From JBEEMU01 sp043778315 (GTDB lineage: Bacteria; Bacteroidota; Bacteroidia; Chitinophagales; Saprospiraceae): a stretch of DNA of 6,329 bases. Under the pieces are notes generated by a model. It made no database searches. It saw only the letters and a list, made by a program, of their open reading frames with translations, and had not been told where the DNA came from. Positions 5,683-6,329 of the stretch are shown here, in pieces (the stretch's first letter is position 1; the number at the start of each line of letters is the position of its first letter). A program made the position numbers and the translations under genes. The stretch lies in contig JAYWGJ010000220.1 in assembly GCA_043778315.1 (NCBI GenBank), positions 1-6,329 on the forward strand. Direction: 5' to 3'.

Positions 5683-6329
5683 CAAACAGATAAAAAAGAT
5701 ATTGGTTGCCAATAGAGGCGAAATCGCTTTGCGCGTGATGCGCTCTGCGCACGAACTCGGCATCAGTACCGTTGCGGTGTACAGCGAAGCTGACCGCACA
5801 AGTCCGCACGTTTTGTACGCGAACGAAGCGATTTGCCTCGGACCCGCGCCGTCTAATCAGTCTTATCTATTAGGCGACAAAATCATAGCGGAAGCGTTGC
5901 GTTTAGGCGTTGATGCGATACACCCAGGCTATGGTTTTTTGAGTGAAAACGCCGATTTCGCAGAGAAAGCGGAAGCCGCAGGCATCACTTTTATCGGACC
6001 TACGCCCGACGCAATACGGGTGATGGGCAGCAAATTAGGCGCGAAAGAAGCCGTAAAACACTACGGTATTCCGATGGTTCCGGGTACTGACGGCGCGGTC
6101 GCCGACCCGACCGAAGCGATTGCGGTAGCCAAAAAAATTGGTTTTCCTATATTGATAAAAGCGTCGGCAGGCGGCGGCGGCAAAGGTATGCGCGTCGTGA
6201 CGCACGAGGCGGAACTCGCCGAGCAGATGGAACGCGCTATCAGTGAGGCAATTAGCTCTTTCGGCGACGGCTCGGTTTTCGTCGAGAAATTTGTGGACTG
6301 TCCGCGTCACATCGAGATACAGGTTTTGG
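5666..6329 (+). CDS. Acyl-CoA carboxylase biotin carboxylase subunit (acetyl-/propionyl-CoA type), C-terminus outside window
   Basis: It carboxylates protein-bound biotin with ATP and bicarbonate, supplying the carboxyl group for acetyl- or propionyl-CoA carboxylation in the cytoplasm. The first 221 residues are present. The N-terminal biotin-carboxylase domain shows KKILVANRGEIALRVMRSA (10-28), IHPGYGFLSENADFA (85-99) and FIGPTPDAI (109-117). The ATP-grasp part shows GSKLGAKEAV (121-130), IKASAGGGGKGMR (164-176, glycine-rich ATP loop) and EKFVDCPRHIEIQV (207-220). Phrases such as YSEADRTSPHVLYANEA and IGFPILIKASAGGGGKGMRVV suit the acyl-CoA (PccA/AccC-like) branch, but without the C-terminus I cannot tell whether a biotin carrier domain is fused, so I give no symbol. 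The first ten residues are an unusual Lys/Asn-rich extension. The ATG overlaps the preceding ORF by 17 nt and no better start lies downstream. Confidence 0.92.
   Translation, partial: MKNKNNKQIKKILVANRGEIALRVMRSAHELGISTVAVYSEADRTSPHVLYANEAICLGPAPSNQSYLLGDKIIAEALRLGVDAIHPGYGFLSENADFAEKAEAAGITFIGPTPDAIRVMGSKLGAKEAVKHYGIPMVPGTDGAVADPTEAIAVAKKIGFPILIKASAGGGGKGMRVVTHEAELAEQMERAISEAISSFGDGSVFVEKFVDCPRHIEIQVL

Noticed and set aside
5582..6310. Minus-strand ORFs 5582-5809 and 6035-6310
   Set aside because: They are antisense to the biotin carboxylase, whose plus-strand frame is unambiguous.

Overview
The window looks like the chromosome of a Bacteroidota bacterium. The evidence is a secreted reprolysin-like metzincin of the type common in that phylum, exact TAnnTTTG promoter boxes, start codons preceded by A-rich leaders instead of strong Shine-Dalgarno sites, very AT-rich intergenic DNA, and an acyl-CoA carboxylase biotin carboxylase of Bacteroidota type. 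I cannot name the genus. No rRNA, tRNA, insertion sequence, CRISPR array or phage gene is visible.

Layout. Positions 1-1725 (minus strand) hold the N-terminal 575 codons of a secreted zinc metalloprotease that runs off the left edge. A 450-bp AT-rich divergent region follows, with a TACATTTG box on each strand. The plus strand then carries three genes: an unrecognised 242-aa helical protein with an internal duplication (2178-2906), a TsaC/YrdC-type threonylcarbamoyl-AMP synthase (3213-3776), and an M16-family protein that has lost the HxxEH zinc site (3876-5147). Next come two extragenic hairpins, a convergent 54-aa DUF2256 zinc-finger protein on the minus strand (5242-5406, too short for routine ORF calling), a TTG/TATTTTTG promoter, a 50-aa acidic ORF (5530-5682), and the first 221 codons of a biotin carboxylase (5666-6329, cut by the right edge).

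The most unusual structure is in the gaps between the plus-strand genes. Three intergenic tracts (1990-2164, 2904-3106, 3791-3867) are built of 7-bp units kept in uninterrupted phase: 25, 29 and 11 consecutive heptamers. Most units match NNTNACT or a rotation of AATCACT, and all three tracts read in the same direction as the genes. The heptamers are often grouped in threes (21 bp), and tract 2 contains a perfect 63-bp (9-heptamer) tandem duplication. Tracts 1 and 3 end 13 and 8 nt before an ATG, separated from it only by an A-rich stretch. They resemble in principle the heptanucleotide STRR sequences of cyanobacteria, but I know of no described role for them here.

The genes do not form one obvious pathway. 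The protease is exported, TsaC acts in tRNA t6A modification, the M16 protein is probably a non-catalytic partner subunit, and the biotin carboxylase belongs to acyl-CoA carboxylation.
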